Source of the DNA: Clostridiaceae bacterium
GTDB lineage: Bacteria > Bacillota > Clostridia > Oscillospirales > Butyricicoccaceae
DNA length: 64,000 bases
NCBI GenBank assembly: GCA_016293155.1
Contig: JAEDEU010000001.1
Location: forward strand, 11,628 to 75,627
Reading direction: 5' to 3'
A program made the position numbers and the translations under genes. Shown here piece after piece: positions 44,123-53,025 of this stretch (the first letter of the stretch is position 1; the number at the start of each line of letters is the position of its first letter). The notes under the pieces were generated by a model. The model had not been told where the DNA came from, searched no databases, and saw only the letters and a program-made list of their open reading frames with translations.

Positions 44123-44164
44123 ATCCCGTCATAAATTATTTTATCATATCCCCATCAAATCGCT

Positions 44165-44195
44165 CCGGCGGAGGCTCAGTCCTCCGCCGGTTTTT
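44165..44195 (+). terminator. Terminator after glnK
   Basis: CCGGCGGAGG / CCTCCGCCGG form a perfect 10-bp stem with a six-base loop and TTTTT. Confidence 0.93.
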
Positions 44196-44215
44196 CTGTC
44201 TGCCTGCTGACATGA

Positions 44216-44245
44216 AAAAAGCACTCAAGCATTTGCTTGAGTGCT
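44216..44245 (-). terminator. Terminator of tRNA-Gln copy 2
   Basis: Same 10-bp stem as copy 1, followed on the minus strand by six T residues. Confidence 0.88.
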
Positions 44246-44248
44246 CAA

Positions 44249-44322
44249 TGGCTGCCGAACTAGGATTCGAACCCAGACAAACAGAGTCAGAGTCTGTCGT
44301 GCTACCTTTACACAATTCGGCA
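44249..44322 (-). tRNA. tRNA-Gln (anticodon CTG), copy 2
   Basis: The sequence is identical to the copy at 42027-42100, including the encoded CCA. Both genes read away from typA. Confidence 0.96.
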
Positions 44323-44365
44323 ATATTTGGTTGGTGGAACGCTGCGGAGCGAATCAACGAATATT

Positions 44366-44393
44366 ATTATATCCCATTTTTTCAAAAAGTCAA
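44366..44393 (-). promoter_or_regulatory. Promoter of tRNA-Gln copy 2
   Basis: On the minus strand TTGACT and TATAAT are separated by 16 bases, the same elements as at copy 1 although the surrounding bases differ. Confidence 0.8.
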
Positions 44394-44542
44394 CAATTAT
44401 TTATGAAAAAAATGAAAAAATTTTCGGGGATTCTGCGGGAATTTTGAGGATATCGGAAATAGTCAAATAGCGGCATCGGGTATATAATGGATAGGAAAAT
44501 CAATGAAGCACGCAATTTTACGCATCTTTCTACGGAGGCATT

Positions 44543-46363
44543 ATGGTTAGAAACGATTTAAGAAATATTGCAATTATCGCGCACGTCGACCACGGCAAGA
44601 CGACACTGGTCGATCAGATGCTCAAGCAGGGCGGCGCATTCCGTGACAATCAGGTTGTCGAGGAGCGCGTCATGGACAGCAATGACCTGGAGCGTGAGCG
44701 CGGTATTACCATTCTGGCAAAGAACACCTCGGTTCATTATAAGGATACCAAGATCAACGTCGTGGACACCCCGGGACATGCGGACTTCTCCGGTGAGGTC
44801 GAGCGCATCCTGAAGATGGTAGACGGCGTTATCCTGCTGGTTGACGCATTTGAGGGCCCGATGCCGCAGACCCGCTTCGTGCTGGAGAAGGCGCTGGAGT
44901 TCGGTCATAAGATCATCATTGTGGTCAACAAGATCGACCGTCCGGATGCCCGCCTGTCCGATGTCGGCGACGAGGTACTCGAGCTGCTGCTCACGCTGGA
45001 TGCAACCGACGAGCAGCTGGACAGCCCGATCCTGTACTGCTCCGGTCGTGACGGCACCGCTTCGCTGTCCCCGAACAAGCCGGGTGAGGATCTGGTTCCG
45101 CTGTTCGAGACCATTCTGGATCACATTCCGGCACCGCATGTCAACGTAGACGGCGAGTTACAGATGCTGGTTTCCTCGATCGACTACAACGACTATGTCG
45201 GACGCATTGCAATCGGACGCATTGAGCGCGGCAGTGTCAAGGTCGGTCAGGAGGTCACCGTATGCAGCTATTCCCGCAAGGACAAGCCGTACAAGGCAAA
45301 GGTCGTTTCTCTGTATACCATTGACAGTCTGGGACGCACGCCGATTGAAACCGCCTCCGCGGGCGATATCGTATGTATTTCCGGCATCGAAAACGTCACC
45401 ATCGGTGATACTCTGTGCTCAAGCGATGCAGTGGAGCCGCTGCCGTTCGTCAAGATTTCCGAGCCGACCGTCGAGATGTATTTCTCGGTCAATGACTCCC
45501 CGTTTGCCGGCAGAGAGGGCAAGTACGTGACCTCCCGCCAGCTGCGTGAGCGTCTGCACCGCGAGCTGCTCAAGGACGTTTCCCTGCGCGTACACGAGAC
45601 CGAGACCACGGATACCTTCCGCGTTGCGGGCCGCGGCGAAATGCACCTGTCCATCCTGATCGAGAACCTGCGCCGTGAGGGCTATGAGTTCCAGGTCGGT
45701 GCACCGCGCGCACTGTACAAGGAGATTGACGGTCAGCTGTGCGAGCCGATTGAGCGCATGGTTGCGGATGTTCCGTCCGAAGCACTGGGCTCCGTCATGG
45801 AGAAGATGGGCGAGCGCAAGGGCGAATTACAGCACATGGCGCCGCAGGGCGACCGTATGCGCGTAGAATTCCTGATTCCGGCACGCGGTCTGTTCGGCTA
45901 TAAGACCGAATTTTTGACCGACACCCGCGGCGAGGGCATTCTCAGCTCGGTATTTTATGATTACCAGCCGTACAAGGGCGATATCCGCAAGCGCAAGACC
46001 GGTTCCCTGATCGCATTTGAGACCGGCACCGCAGTCGGCTACGGTCTGTTCAACGCGCAGGAGCGCGGACAGCTGTTCATTGGCGCAGGCGAGGAGGTCT
46101 ATGAGGGCATGATCGTCGGCGTATCCCCGAAGAGCGAGGACATGGCGGTCAACGTCTGCAAGAAGAAGCAGCTGACCAATATGCGTGCTTCCGGCTCGGA
46201 TGACGCGCTGCGTCTGATTCCGCCGCACATCATGTCGATTGAGGAAGCGATGGAGTTCATCTCGGATGATGAGCTGATCGAGGTCACCCCGACCAACATC
46301 CGCATGAGAAAGGCAATTCTGTCCAACTCCGAGCGCATGAAGAAGCTCAAGAGCCACAAATAA
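44543..46363 (+). CDS. typA: Ribosome-associated GTPase TypA/BipA
   Basis: The 606-residue translational GTPase has G1 IAHVDHGKTTLVDQML, G2 in RERGITILAKNTSV, G3 VDTPGHADFSGEVER and G4 VNKIDRPDARLSDV, followed by the EF-G-like domains and the C-terminal BipA domain (FISDDELIEVTPTNIRMRKA). It helps ribosome assembly and stress adaptation. A TATAAT lies at 44483 without a good -35. It is monocistronic, ending before a terminator. Confidence 0.96.
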   Translation: MVRNDLRNIAIIAHVDHGKTTLVDQMLKQGGAFRDNQVVEERVMDSNDLERERGITILAKNTSVHYKDTKINVVDTPGHADFSGEVERILKMVDGVILLVDAFEGPMPQTRFVLEKALEFGHKIIIVVNKIDRPDARLSDVGDEVLELLLTLDATDEQLDSPILYCSGRDGTASLSPNKPGEDLVPLFETILDHIPAPHVNVDGELQMLVSSIDYNDYVGRIAIGRIERGSVKVGQEVTVCSYSRKDKPYKAKVVSLYTIDSLGRTPIETASAGDIVCISGIENVTIGDTLCSSDAVEPLPFVKISEPTVEMYFSVNDSPFAGREGKYVTSRQLRERLHRELLKDVSLRVHETETTDTFRVAGRGEMHLSILIENLRREGYEFQVGAPRALYKEIDGQLCEPIERMVADVPSEALGSVMEKMGERKGELQHMAPQGDRMRVEFLIPARGLFGYKTEFLTDTRGEGILSSVFYDYQPYKGDIRKRKTGSLIAFETGTAVGYGLFNAQERGQLFIGAGEEVYEGMIVGVSPKSEDMAVNVCKKKQLTNMRASGSDDALRLIPPHIMSIEEAMEFISDDELIEVTPTNIRMRKAILSNSERMKKLKSHK

Positions 46364-46388
46364 ACAGCGGTAAAGCCGTATAAATCGT

Positions 46389-46417
46389 TTGCATACCGTA
46401 TGGTCATCTGCTACAAT
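46389..46417 (+). promoter_or_regulatory. Probable promoter of ridA, inside the typA terminator
   Basis: TTGCAT and TACAAT are separated by 17 bases. The spacer and -10 lie inside the hairpin that ends typA transcription. Confidence 0.5.
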
Positions 46418-46441
46418 AAAAGCAGAGACCATACGGTTTTC
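46395..46441 (+). terminator. Two-step hairpin terminator of typA
   Basis: ACCGTATGGTC / GACCATACGGT (11 bp) encloses an inner TCTGCT / AGCAGA stem and is followed by TTTT. Confidence 0.7.
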
Positions 46442-46479
46442 ATTTTTATAAAATTTATATTCAGAAGGGACAGATTAGA

Positions 46480-46857
46480 ATGAAAAAGCAGATTTCCACT
46501 CCGAACGCTCCGGCAGCACTCGGTCCGTATTCTCAGGCAATTGAGACTGACGGCTATGTATTCGTTTCCGGTCAGGTGCCGATTGACCCGGCAGCAGGCA
46601 AGATCACTGCGGACACCATCGAGGCGCAGTCCGAGCAGGTGATGAAGAACATCGGCGCAATTCTCGCAGAGGCCGGACTGGGCTATGAGAGCATCGTCAA
46701 GACCACCTGCTATCTGGCAGATCTGGCGGATTTTGCGGCGTTTAACGCGGTATATGGCGCATATTTTAAGGATGCAGCTCCGGCGCGTGCGTGCTTCCAG
46801 GTTGCGGCACTTCCGGCAGGCGCAAAGCTTGAGGTTGAGGCGATTGCGGTCAAGTAA
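46480..46857 (+). CDS. ridA: RidA family enamine/imine deaminase
   Basis: The 125-residue protein hydrolyses reactive 2-aminoacrylate-type intermediates released by PLP enzymes. Typical motifs are NAPAALGPYSQAIETDGYVF, SGQVPIDPAAGKI and the C-terminal PARACFQVAALPAGAKLEVE with the catalytic arginine. It starts after GAAGGGA and stands alone between typA and pyk. Confidence 0.94.
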   Translation: MKKQISTPNAPAALGPYSQAIETDGYVFVSGQVPIDPAAGKITADTIEAQSEQVMKNIGAILAEAGLGYESIVKTTCYLADLADFAAFNAVYGAYFKDAAPARACFQVAALPAGAKLEVEAIAVK

Positions 46858-47012
46858 ATCGCTGAGGACAAAACCGGACTGACTTTCATTCAAGATATAC
46901 TCAAAACAGTCGATATGACGGATTTCTTCTAAGCATTATTGTCAGAAACGATTCTTGCCAAAACGCGAAATACAGCAAGATGAATAAGGTTTGTAAATGT
47001 TCTGAAAAGTTG

Positions 47013-47041
47013 TGGACAAGTGCAAAAACGTATGATATACT
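47013..47041 (+). promoter_or_regulatory. Promoter of pyk
   Basis: TGGACA and TATACT are separated by 17 bases, giving a leader of about 105 bases. The remaining part of 46858-47151 shows no gene. Confidence 0.6.
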
Positions 47042-47151
47042 TAGTTATGTAAGAAGAAAAGTCAAAAATACGGCGGTGAGGAGAGTGAGGCGCAGGAGCA
47101 AGGTTTTATCCTGTGCGGCCGCCGAATGGCAAATTGTGATGAGGTGTCATT

Positions 47152-48630
47152 ATGTTAAGAAGAACGAAAATCATTTGTACTCTGGGTCCGGCAACCGACA
47201 GTAAGGAAACCATTGCAAAAATGGTTGAGGCAGGCATGAATGTTGCCCGCCTGAACTTCAGCCACGGCTCTCATGCAGAGCAGCTGCAGCGCATTGAGAT
47301 GGTTCGTCAGGTGCGCTCGGAAATGCACGCGCCGGTCGGCATCCTGCTGGATACCAAGGGTCCGGAAATCCGTATTAAGACCTTTGCAGACGGCAAGATT
47401 CAGCTGGAGGAGGATCAGCTGTTTACGCTGACCACCCGCGAGGTAGAGGGTACGAATGAAATCGTTTCCATTACTTATGCCGGTCTGCCGCAGGACGTTG
47501 CAGTTGGTACCCGCATTCTGATCGACGACGGTCTGATCGAGATGATTGTCGAGAAGCTGACCGAGACCGATATTACCTGCCGCGTCAAGAACAGCGGTCC
47601 GCTTTCCAACCGCAAGTCCATTAATGTACCGGGTATTTCGCTCAATATGCCGTACATCAGTGAGCAGGATAAGAAGGACATCGAGTTTGGCTGCGACCAG
47701 AAGGTGGACTTCATTGCGGCATCCTTTGTCCGTACCGCTGCGGATATGAAGCAGCTCAAGGCAATCCTGCGCCGCAAGCATATGCTGGGCAAGATCCGCA
47801 TCATTGCAAAGATTGAAAACCGCGAGGGCTTTGATAATCTGGACAAGATTCTCAAGGAAGTAGACGGCGTTATGGTTGCACGCGGCGACATGGGCGTTGA
47901 GGTTCCGTTCGAGGAGCTGCCGAAGATTCAGAAGAAGATTATTCGCAAGTGCATGTACAACGGTAAGATCTCCATCACCGCAACCCAGATGCTGGATTCC
48001 ATGACCCACAATCCGCGCCCGACCCGTGCAGAGGTTTCGGACGTAGCGAATGCGGTTTATGACGGCACCGGTGCAGTCATGCTGTCCGGCGAGACCTCCG
48101 TCGGTAAGTATCCGATCGAAACCATCCGCGCGATGGCGACCATCTGCAAGAAGACCGAGAACAACATTGACTACGCAAAGCGCCGTGTTCAGCTGATCGA
48201 CAATGCAAAGTTTGTCGGCGATCCGATGACCATCGGCATCGCGGGCGCAACGGTATCCACCTCCGAAATGCTGGACTGCCGTGCCATCGTTGCACTGACC
48301 AATTCCGGTCATTCCGCCAACGCAGTTGCACGCTTCCGTCCGGCAAAGCCGATCATCGGTGCAACCTATACGGAGGAGACCTTCCATCGTCTGTCTCTGT
48401 CCTGGGGCGTTGTACCGTGGCTGTGCCACCATCAGCCGACTGACATCATGCTGTATGCAGAGGCATGCCGCGCTGCCATTCAGGCGGGCTACTGTGAGCC
48501 GGATGATATGCTCATCCTGACCGCAGGTATGCCGGTCGGTGCTACCCCGTATACCAATACCATGCGCATCTTCCATGTTTCCGAGCAGGAGTATGAAGCA
48601 TATAAAAACTGGGTCAGCCCGAACGCATAA
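47152..48630 (+). CDS. pyk: Pyruvate kinase
   Basis: The 492-residue enzyme transfers phosphate from phosphoenolpyruvate to ADP. TKIICTLGPATDSKETIAKM, NVARLNFSHGSH, GILLDTKGPEIRI and the active-site segment RIIAKIENREGFDNLD, with VMVARGDMGVEVPFEELP, are all present. It lacks the extra C-terminal PEP-utilising domain of some Firmicutes pyruvate kinases. With the phosphofructokinase at the window end it is one of the glycolytic control enzymes. Confidence 0.96.
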   Translation: MLRRTKIICTLGPATDSKETIAKMVEAGMNVARLNFSHGSHAEQLQRIEMVRQVRSEMHAPVGILLDTKGPEIRIKTFADGKIQLEEDQLFTLTTREVEGTNEIVSITYAGLPQDVAVGTRILIDDGLIEMIVEKLTETDITCRVKNSGPLSNRKSINVPGISLNMPYISEQDKKDIEFGCDQKVDFIAASFVRTAADMKQLKAILRRKHMLGKIRIIAKIENREGFDNLDKILKEVDGVMVARGDMGVEVPFEELPKIQKKIIRKCMYNGKISITATQMLDSMTHNPRPTRAEVSDVANAVYDGTGAVMLSGETSVGKYPIETIRAMATICKKTENNIDYAKRRVQLIDNAKFVGDPMTIGIAGATVSTSEMLDCRAIVALTNSGHSANAVARFRPAKPIIGATYTEETFHRLSLSWGVVPWLCHHQPTDIMLYAEACRAAIQAGYCEPDDMLILTAGMPVGATPYTNTMRIFHVSEQEYEAYKNWVSPNA

Positions 48631-48651
48631 ACAAAATTCATGACGATACCG

Positions 48652-48682
48652 CACCGCATAGCTTTGGCTATGCGGTGTGTTT
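48652..48682 (+). terminator. Terminator after pyk
   Basis: CACCGCATAGC / GCTATGCGGTG form an 11-bp stem with a TTTG loop; the T tract is interrupted. Confidence 0.75.
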
Positions 48683-48732
48683 CTGCCCTGTAATATGAGG
48701 GCGGAATCAATCAGAAAATAAGGAGTATTACA

Positions 48733-48906
48733 ATGGTTTTTCATGATTCTATGATGCTGCTCAGCTATGTCAACACCAAGCTGCGCGATCAGTACCGCAG
48801 TCTGGATGCGCTGTGTGAGGATCTTCAGATGAGCAGACGCGAGCTGGTGAAGCGTCTCGCGGAGATCGACTATGAATATGACCAGAGTCTGAACCGGTTT
48901 GTCTGA
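48733..48906 (+). CDS. DUF4250 small protein
   Basis: A 57-residue protein starts at ATG 48733 after AAGGAG. It reads MLLSYVNTKLRDQYRSLDAL near the start and then LQMSRRELVKRLAEIDYEYD, ending NRFV. This matches the short DUF4250 family of Clostridia, possibly a small helix-turn-helix-like fold. The function is unknown. Its TGA stop is four bases before the MATE gene, whose weak ribosome site lies in this gene's last codons, suggesting coupled translation. Confidence 0.8.
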   Translation: MVFHDSMMLLSYVNTKLRDQYRSLDALCEDLQMSRRELVKRLAEIDYEYDQSLNRFV

Positions 48907-48910
48907 GGCT

Positions 48911-50263
48911 ATGAACGAAAAAACTGCATTTTATCGCCGCGCCGCCGCGCTGATTCTGCCGATGGCGCTGCAAAACCTGATTAATGTCGGCATTTCGTCC
49001 ATCGACGTGGTCATGCTCGGACGGGTGGGAGAGACCGTGCTGTCCGGTGCCTCGCTGGGCAGTCAGATTCAGTTCATCCTCAACCTGATGCTGTTCGGCG
49101 CGACCTCAGGCGCGGCCATCCTGATGGCGCAGTACTGGGGCAAGGGCGACCGCGCGGCGGTTGGAACCGTCTGGGGCATGGTGCTCAAGCTGACGATGCT
49201 CATCTCGCTGCTGTTTACCGTGCTGGTGTTTGTATTCCCGTACCATGCGATTTCGATTTTCACCAATGACGGAGCGGTGCGTGAACAGGGTGCGCAGTAT
49301 CTGCGCATCGTATGCCTGTCCTATCTGCCGCTGACCTTTACGATGGTGTATCTCAACACCATGCGCAGTGTCGGCAGGGTGCGCATCGCAACCGTGGTGT
49401 ATCTGTGCTCCATGCTGACCAATATTGCGGTCAATGCCGTGCTGATTTTCGGACTGTGCGGCGCACCCAGAATGGGCATCCGCGGCGCGGCTATCGGCAC
49501 GCTGTGTGCGCGACTGATGGAGCTTGCCGTTGTCGCAGTGTACAATCGCAGGTGGAACACCGAGCTGCCGTTCCGGTGGCGCTATGTCAAGGCGTTTGAC
49601 CGCACGCTGGCAAAGGATTATGTCAAGTACAGCCTGCCGGTGCTGTTCAATGAGCTGATGTGGGGCACGGGCTGCTCCATGATTGCAGCGATTCTGGGGC
49701 ATATGGGAAGCGCGGCAGTCGCAGCCAATTCCGTAGCGCAGGTCGTGCGTCAGCTGGCAACCGTGGCATCCTTTGGCGTTGCGAGCGCCGCGGCGGTAAT
49801 GGTCGGACAGACGCTGGGAGAGGGCAGGAAGGATGCCGCAAAGCGCTATGCCGACCGGCTGGTGCGCCTTGCCATGCTGCTCAGTCTGGCGGGCGCGGGA
49901 CTGATTCTGCTCATTCGTCCGCTGATTCTGCGCAGTGTGGCGATTTCCGACGAGGCGATTGCATATCTGTCCGTCATGCTGCTGGTCATGTCGTATTTTG
50001 TCGTGGCACAGGTGTACAATACGGTCGTGATTGTGGGCATTCTGCGCGGCGGCGGAGATACCAAATTCGGCTTTATGGTGGATGTTATTTTCATGTGGGG
50101 CGTGGCGATTCTGTTCGGCTTTGTCGCGGCATTCGTGCTGCACTGGAGCGTCATTCCGGTCTATCTGATTCTGACCTGTGATGAGCTGCTCAAGGTGCCC
50201 GCAAGCGCCCTGCGCTACCGCTCGAAAAAATGGCTGAATAACATTACAAGGGAGACAACATGA
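48911..50263 (+). CDS. MATE family efflux transporter
   Basis: The 450-residue membrane protein has about twelve hydrophobic segments and MATE motifs: LILPMALQNLINVGISSIDV, VMLGRVGETVLSGASLGSQI, SGAAILMAQYWGKGD in the first half, and AAVAANSVAQVVRQLATVAS, AAAVMVGQTLGEGRKDAAK in the second. It belongs to the DinF/NorM-like group exporting cationic compounds with Na+ or H+. It overlaps the following HAD gene by 4 bp. Confidence 0.92.
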   Translation: MNEKTAFYRRAAALILPMALQNLINVGISSIDVVMLGRVGETVLSGASLGSQIQFILNLMLFGATSGAAILMAQYWGKGDRAAVGTVWGMVLKLTMLISLLFTVLVFVFPYHAISIFTNDGAVREQGAQYLRIVCLSYLPLTFTMVYLNTMRSVGRVRIATVVYLCSMLTNIAVNAVLIFGLCGAPRMGIRGAAIGTLCARLMELAVVAVYNRRWNTELPFRWRYVKAFDRTLAKDYVKYSLPVLFNELMWGTGCSMIAAILGHMGSAAVAANSVAQVVRQLATVASFGVASAAAVMVGQTLGEGRKDAAKRYADRLVRLAMLLSLAGAGLILLIRPLILRSVAISDEAIAYLSVMLLVMSYFVVAQVYNTVVIVGILRGGGDTKFGFMVDVIFMWGVAILFGFVAAFVLHWSVIPVYLILTCDELLKVPASALRYRSKKWLNNITRETT

Positions 50264-50934
50264 GTACAATTTTACGAGGCGTCGTATTTGATATGGATGG
50301 GCTGCTGCTGGATTCCGAGCGGTATGTACAGATGGCATGGGATCTTGGCGGCGAGCGCATCGGCTGGGGTGCGCTCGGACACAATATCGTCCACACGCTC
50401 GGCATGAATCATGACCGCAGACGCGCGTATTTTTTGGAAAAATACGGGGAGGAGTTCCCGTATGACCGCTTCTGCGAGGCATACCGTGCGGCATTCCATG
50501 AGCTGACACGGGAGCACGGCGTGCCGCGGAAGGAAGGCGGTCTGGAGCTGATGCGCTTTTTGCAAAAACACGGCGTTCGGATGGCGGTCGCAACCTCGTC
50601 CAGCGATGAGTACGCGGTGCGCAGTCTGAAAAAAGTGGGTTTTTTGCCGTATCTGGACGGCGTCGTGACCGGCGGCATGGTGGAGCACAGCAAGCCGCAT
50701 CCGGAGAGCTATCTGCGGGCGTGTGAGCTGCTCGGTCTGGCACCACAGGACTGCATGGCGCTGGAGGATGCACCGAACGGCATCCGTGCGGCGCACGCCG
50801 CCGGTATGTATCCGGTGATGATTCCCGATCTGGTAAAGGATACCGCGCCGGTGGATGATCTTCTGTTCGGGAAGGCGGACAGCCTGCACGATGTAATACC
50901 GCTGATCCGGGAGCATTTTGAGCTGCCGGAATAA
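50260..50934 (+). CDS. HAD hydrolase, beta-phosphoglucomutase-like
   Basis: The 224-residue protein has motif I GVVFDMDGLLLDSERYVQMA, motif II VATSSSDEYAVRSLKK, motif III in EHSKPHPESYLRACELLG and motif IV in CMALEDAPNGIRAAHAAGM, with a C1 helical cap. It is either a phosphatase or a phosphoglucomutase; the substrate is not fixed by sequence. It is coupled to the MATE gene. Confidence 0.9.
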   Translation: MSTILRGVVFDMDGLLLDSERYVQMAWDLGGERIGWGALGHNIVHTLGMNHDRRRAYFLEKYGEEFPYDRFCEAYRAAFHELTREHGVPRKEGGLELMRFLQKHGVRMAVATSSSDEYAVRSLKKVGFLPYLDGVVTGGMVEHSKPHPESYLRACELLGLAPQDCMALEDAPNGIRAAHAAGMYPVMIPDLVKDTAPVDDLLFGKADSLHDVIPLIREHFELPE

Positions 50935-50943
50935 AAATACATG

Positions 50944-50971
50944 AAAAGAGCTGCATTGCGGCTCTTTTTTT
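50944..50971 (+). terminator. Terminator after the HAD gene
   Basis: AAAAGAGC / GCTCTTTT with a nine-base loop is followed by more T residues. Confidence 0.82.
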
Positions 50972-50989
50972 GCGGAAATTCGCCTGAAT

Positions 50990-51018
50990 TTGACAAAATA
51001 TGCACAGATTGGTATAAT
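50990..51018 (+). promoter_or_regulatory. Consensus sigma-A promoter of the G5/3D gene
   Basis: A perfect TTGACA and a perfect TATAAT are separated by 17 bases, with the start codon about 29 bases past the -10. Confidence 0.92.
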
Positions 51019-51046
51019 GAAAAAAACCGATATCAGAGGTGCATGT

Positions 51047-52015
51047 ATGGGTGGACTGAGAAAACAGCTGAAAAGCCGAGGGGCTCCGCTGGCCGTATTT
51101 CTGGCGGCAGGCGTGCTGACCTGTGCCCTTGCGGGTATAGGGCGGGAGACCTATGAGCTGACGGACGGCAAAATCGTGGAAACGATTACCTGCTTTGAGG
51201 AGGATCCCTATGCGCTGCTCGGCTATTCCGAGCAGTTTTCGGAGGAAACCTACTATATCTGGCCGACCTCGGAGGACGGCTTTGAACGTTCTGAATCCGG
51301 CGCGGTGCAGCTGCCTGTCCATCAAAAATTTGCGGTGCAGCTGACGGCGGACGGACAGACGACCGAGGTGCTCAGCGGCGTGAGTACGGTGCAGAGTGTT
51401 TTGCAGGAAAACGGCATTGCAGTGGGCGAGGACGATGTGGTGAAGCCTGGACTGCATAAGCCGGTTTCAGAGGCGTGCTCTATTCAGGTCATCCGCGTCA
51501 CCAGCGAGGTCACGGAGCAGACGGTAAAGCTCAAGTTCCAGACCGAGGAAACGGAAAACAATGATCTGGAATACGGCAAAAAGAAGACCGTTCAAAAGGG
51601 TCAAAACGGCAAAAAGTGGCAAAAGGTTCAGATAACATACTATGACGGCGAGGAGCACGCGCGTGAGGTGCTGGAGGAAAAGATTCTCGAGCAGCCTGTG
51701 ACGCAGATTGTGGAAAAGGGCACGGCGCGCATGATCGACGGACACCGGTATCGGGAAAAGTACACGATGGAGGCAACCGCCTATCATTCCGGCAGCATCA
51801 CTGCGCTGGGCTTTATCGGCTATGAGGGCGTTGTCGCGGTCGATCCGGATATCATTCCGCTTGGCAGCCGTGTATACATTCCGGGCTACGGGGAGGGCTA
51901 TGCCGCGGACACCGGCGGCTCCATTCAGGGGCACCGGATTGACCTGTGTATGGCAAGCCATCAGCGCATTTATGAATTCGGCAGGCGAAACATCACGGTT
52001 TACCTGCTGGAGTGA
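51047..52015 (+). CDS. G5 and 3D domain cell-wall protein (YabE-like)
   Basis: This 322-residue protein has an N-terminal membrane anchor (about 13-32), a ubiquitin-like DUF348 segment (about 85-150: VQLTADGQTTEVLSGVSTVQ), a G5 domain (about 150-235) and a C-terminal 3D domain (about 240-322). The three aspartates are in VVAVDPDIIPLGSRVYIPG, GYAADTGGSIQGHR and RIDLCM. Such proteins are predicted lytic transglycosylases or peptidoglycan remodelling factors. ATG 51047 follows AGAGGT and suits the perfect promoter. It lies directly before rsmA, as yabE precedes rnmV-rsmA in Bacillus; rnmV is missing here. Confidence 0.9.
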   Translation: MGGLRKQLKSRGAPLAVFLAAGVLTCALAGIGRETYELTDGKIVETITCFEEDPYALLGYSEQFSEETYYIWPTSEDGFERSESGAVQLPVHQKFAVQLTADGQTTEVLSGVSTVQSVLQENGIAVGEDDVVKPGLHKPVSEACSIQVIRVTSEVTEQTVKLKFQTEETENNDLEYGKKKTVQKGQNGKKWQKVQITYYDGEEHAREVLEEKILEQPVTQIVEKGTARMIDGHRYREKYTMEATAYHSGSITALGFIGYEGVVAVDPDIIPLGSRVYIPGYGEGYAADTGGSIQGHRIDLCMASHQRIYEFGRRNITVYLLE

Positions 52016-52028
52016 CCACAAATAAACC

Positions 52029-52058
52029 GAGCACAGTCCTGCGGCTGTGCTCTTTTTT
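52029..52058 (+). terminator. Terminator after the G5/3D gene
   Basis: GAGCACAG / CTGTGCTC form an 8-bp stem with an eight-base loop and six T residues. Confidence 0.9.
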
Positions 52059-52087
52059 GTGCGGAACGGAGAAAGCGGTGCTGCATC

Positions 52088-52117
52088 TTGCGGCGGGCAT
52101 TCGCTCCGTGCTATAAT
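52088..52117 (+). promoter_or_regulatory. Promoter of rsmA
   Basis: TTGCGG and TATAAT are separated by 18 bases, 29 bases before the start codon. Confidence 0.6.
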
Positions 52118-52146
52118 CATTGCAGGATTCAAACAAGGAGAATGTT

Positions 52147-53025
52147 ATGGGACTTTGTGATATTGCGGATATCCGCGAGATTTTAGGGCGTCATGGATTT
52201 CATTTTTCCAAGTCGCTCGGACAAAACTTTCTGACGGCGGCATGGGTGCCGGAAGCCATCGCCGAGGTCTGCGGTGTGGACGCGGACAGCTGTGCGCTTG
52301 AGGTCGGTCCGGGCATGGGCTGCCTGACCGAACAGCTTTCCAAGCGCGCGAAAAGCGTGTGCGCCATCGAGCTTGACCGCGCCCTGTTTCCGGTGCTGGC
52401 GGAAACCCTCGCCGACTGTGACAATGTCGAAATCGTGCAGGGTGACGTACTCAAGACCGATTTAAAGCAGCTGTGCGCGGAAAAATTCGGAGAGCAGGCA
52501 CGCATCCACGCCTGCGCCAATCTGCCGTACTATATCACCACGCCGGCGATTTCCGCGCTGCTCCAGTCCGGCGTGTTTGACAGCGTGACGGTCATGATCC
52601 AGAAAGAGGTTGCACAGCGCATCTGCGCCGCACCGGGCACCTCGGATTACAGTGCGTTTTCCATCTTTGTCCGCTACTATGCGGATGCGGAGATTGCGGT
52701 CAACGTGCCGCGCGGCTGCTTTGTCCCGCAGCCGAAGGTGGATTCCGCCGTCGTGCACATGAAGCTGCGCGGTACGCCGCCGGTGGAAATTTTGAATGAA
52801 AAACTGTTTTTTGCGATGGTGCGCTCTGCGTTCAATCAGCGCCGCAAGACGCTGGTCAACTCGCTGGGCGGTGCGCTCGGCAGCACGCTCGGAAAGACCG
52901 GCATTCAGGCGCTGGTCGAGGACTGTGGCTTTGACCCGCGCATCCGTGGGGAACGCCTGTCGCTGGAGGACTTTGCCGCGCTCGCCAATCTGGCACATCA
53001 GCGCATTTCACTGTCCGAGCAGTAA
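52147..53025 (+). CDS. rsmA: 16S rRNA (A1518/A1519) dimethyltransferase KsgA
   Basis: The 292-residue enzyme dimethylates two adenines near the 3' end of 16S rRNA. KSLGQNFLTAAWVPEAIAEV, the SAM motif LEVGPGMGCLTEQLS, the catalytic motif NLPYYITTPAISALL and RSAFNQRRKTLVNSLGG are all family marks. ATG 52147 follows AAGGAG; an earlier in-frame codon is not needed. Its last 18 bases overlap the convergent small membrane-protein gene. Confidence 0.95.
   Translation: MGLCDIADIREILGRHGFHFSKSLGQNFLTAAWVPEAIAEVCGVDADSCALEVGPGMGCLTEQLSKRAKSVCAIELDRALFPVLAETLADCDNVEIVQGDVLKTDLKQLCAEKFGEQARIHACANLPYYITTPAISALLQSGVFDSVTVMIQKEVAQRICAAPGTSDYSAFSIFVRYYADAEIAVNVPRGCFVPQPKVDSAVVHMKLRGTPPVEILNEKLFFAMVRSAFNQRRKTLVNSLGGALGSTLGKTGIQALVEDCGFDPRIRGERLSLEDFAALANLAHQRISLSEQ

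Larger units (their letters stand above)
44216..44327. repeat. 112-bp perfect direct repeat, copy 2 (tRNA-Gln plus terminator)
   Basis: Identical to 41994-42105, offset by 2222 bases, same orientation. Flanking bases differ at both ends. Confidence 0.95.

Noticed and set aside
41994..44327. A composite transposon or integrated element bounded by tRNA genes
   Set aside because: There is no integrase or transposase, the repeats are whole tRNA genes with terminators, and the content is an ordinary amtB-glnK pair.
49106..51457. A 783-codon open frame on the minus strand
   Set aside because: It lies antisense to the MATE, HAD and G5/3D genes, has no family motifs and a composition rich in His, Arg and Gln, as expected from the reverse of GC-rich coding DNA.
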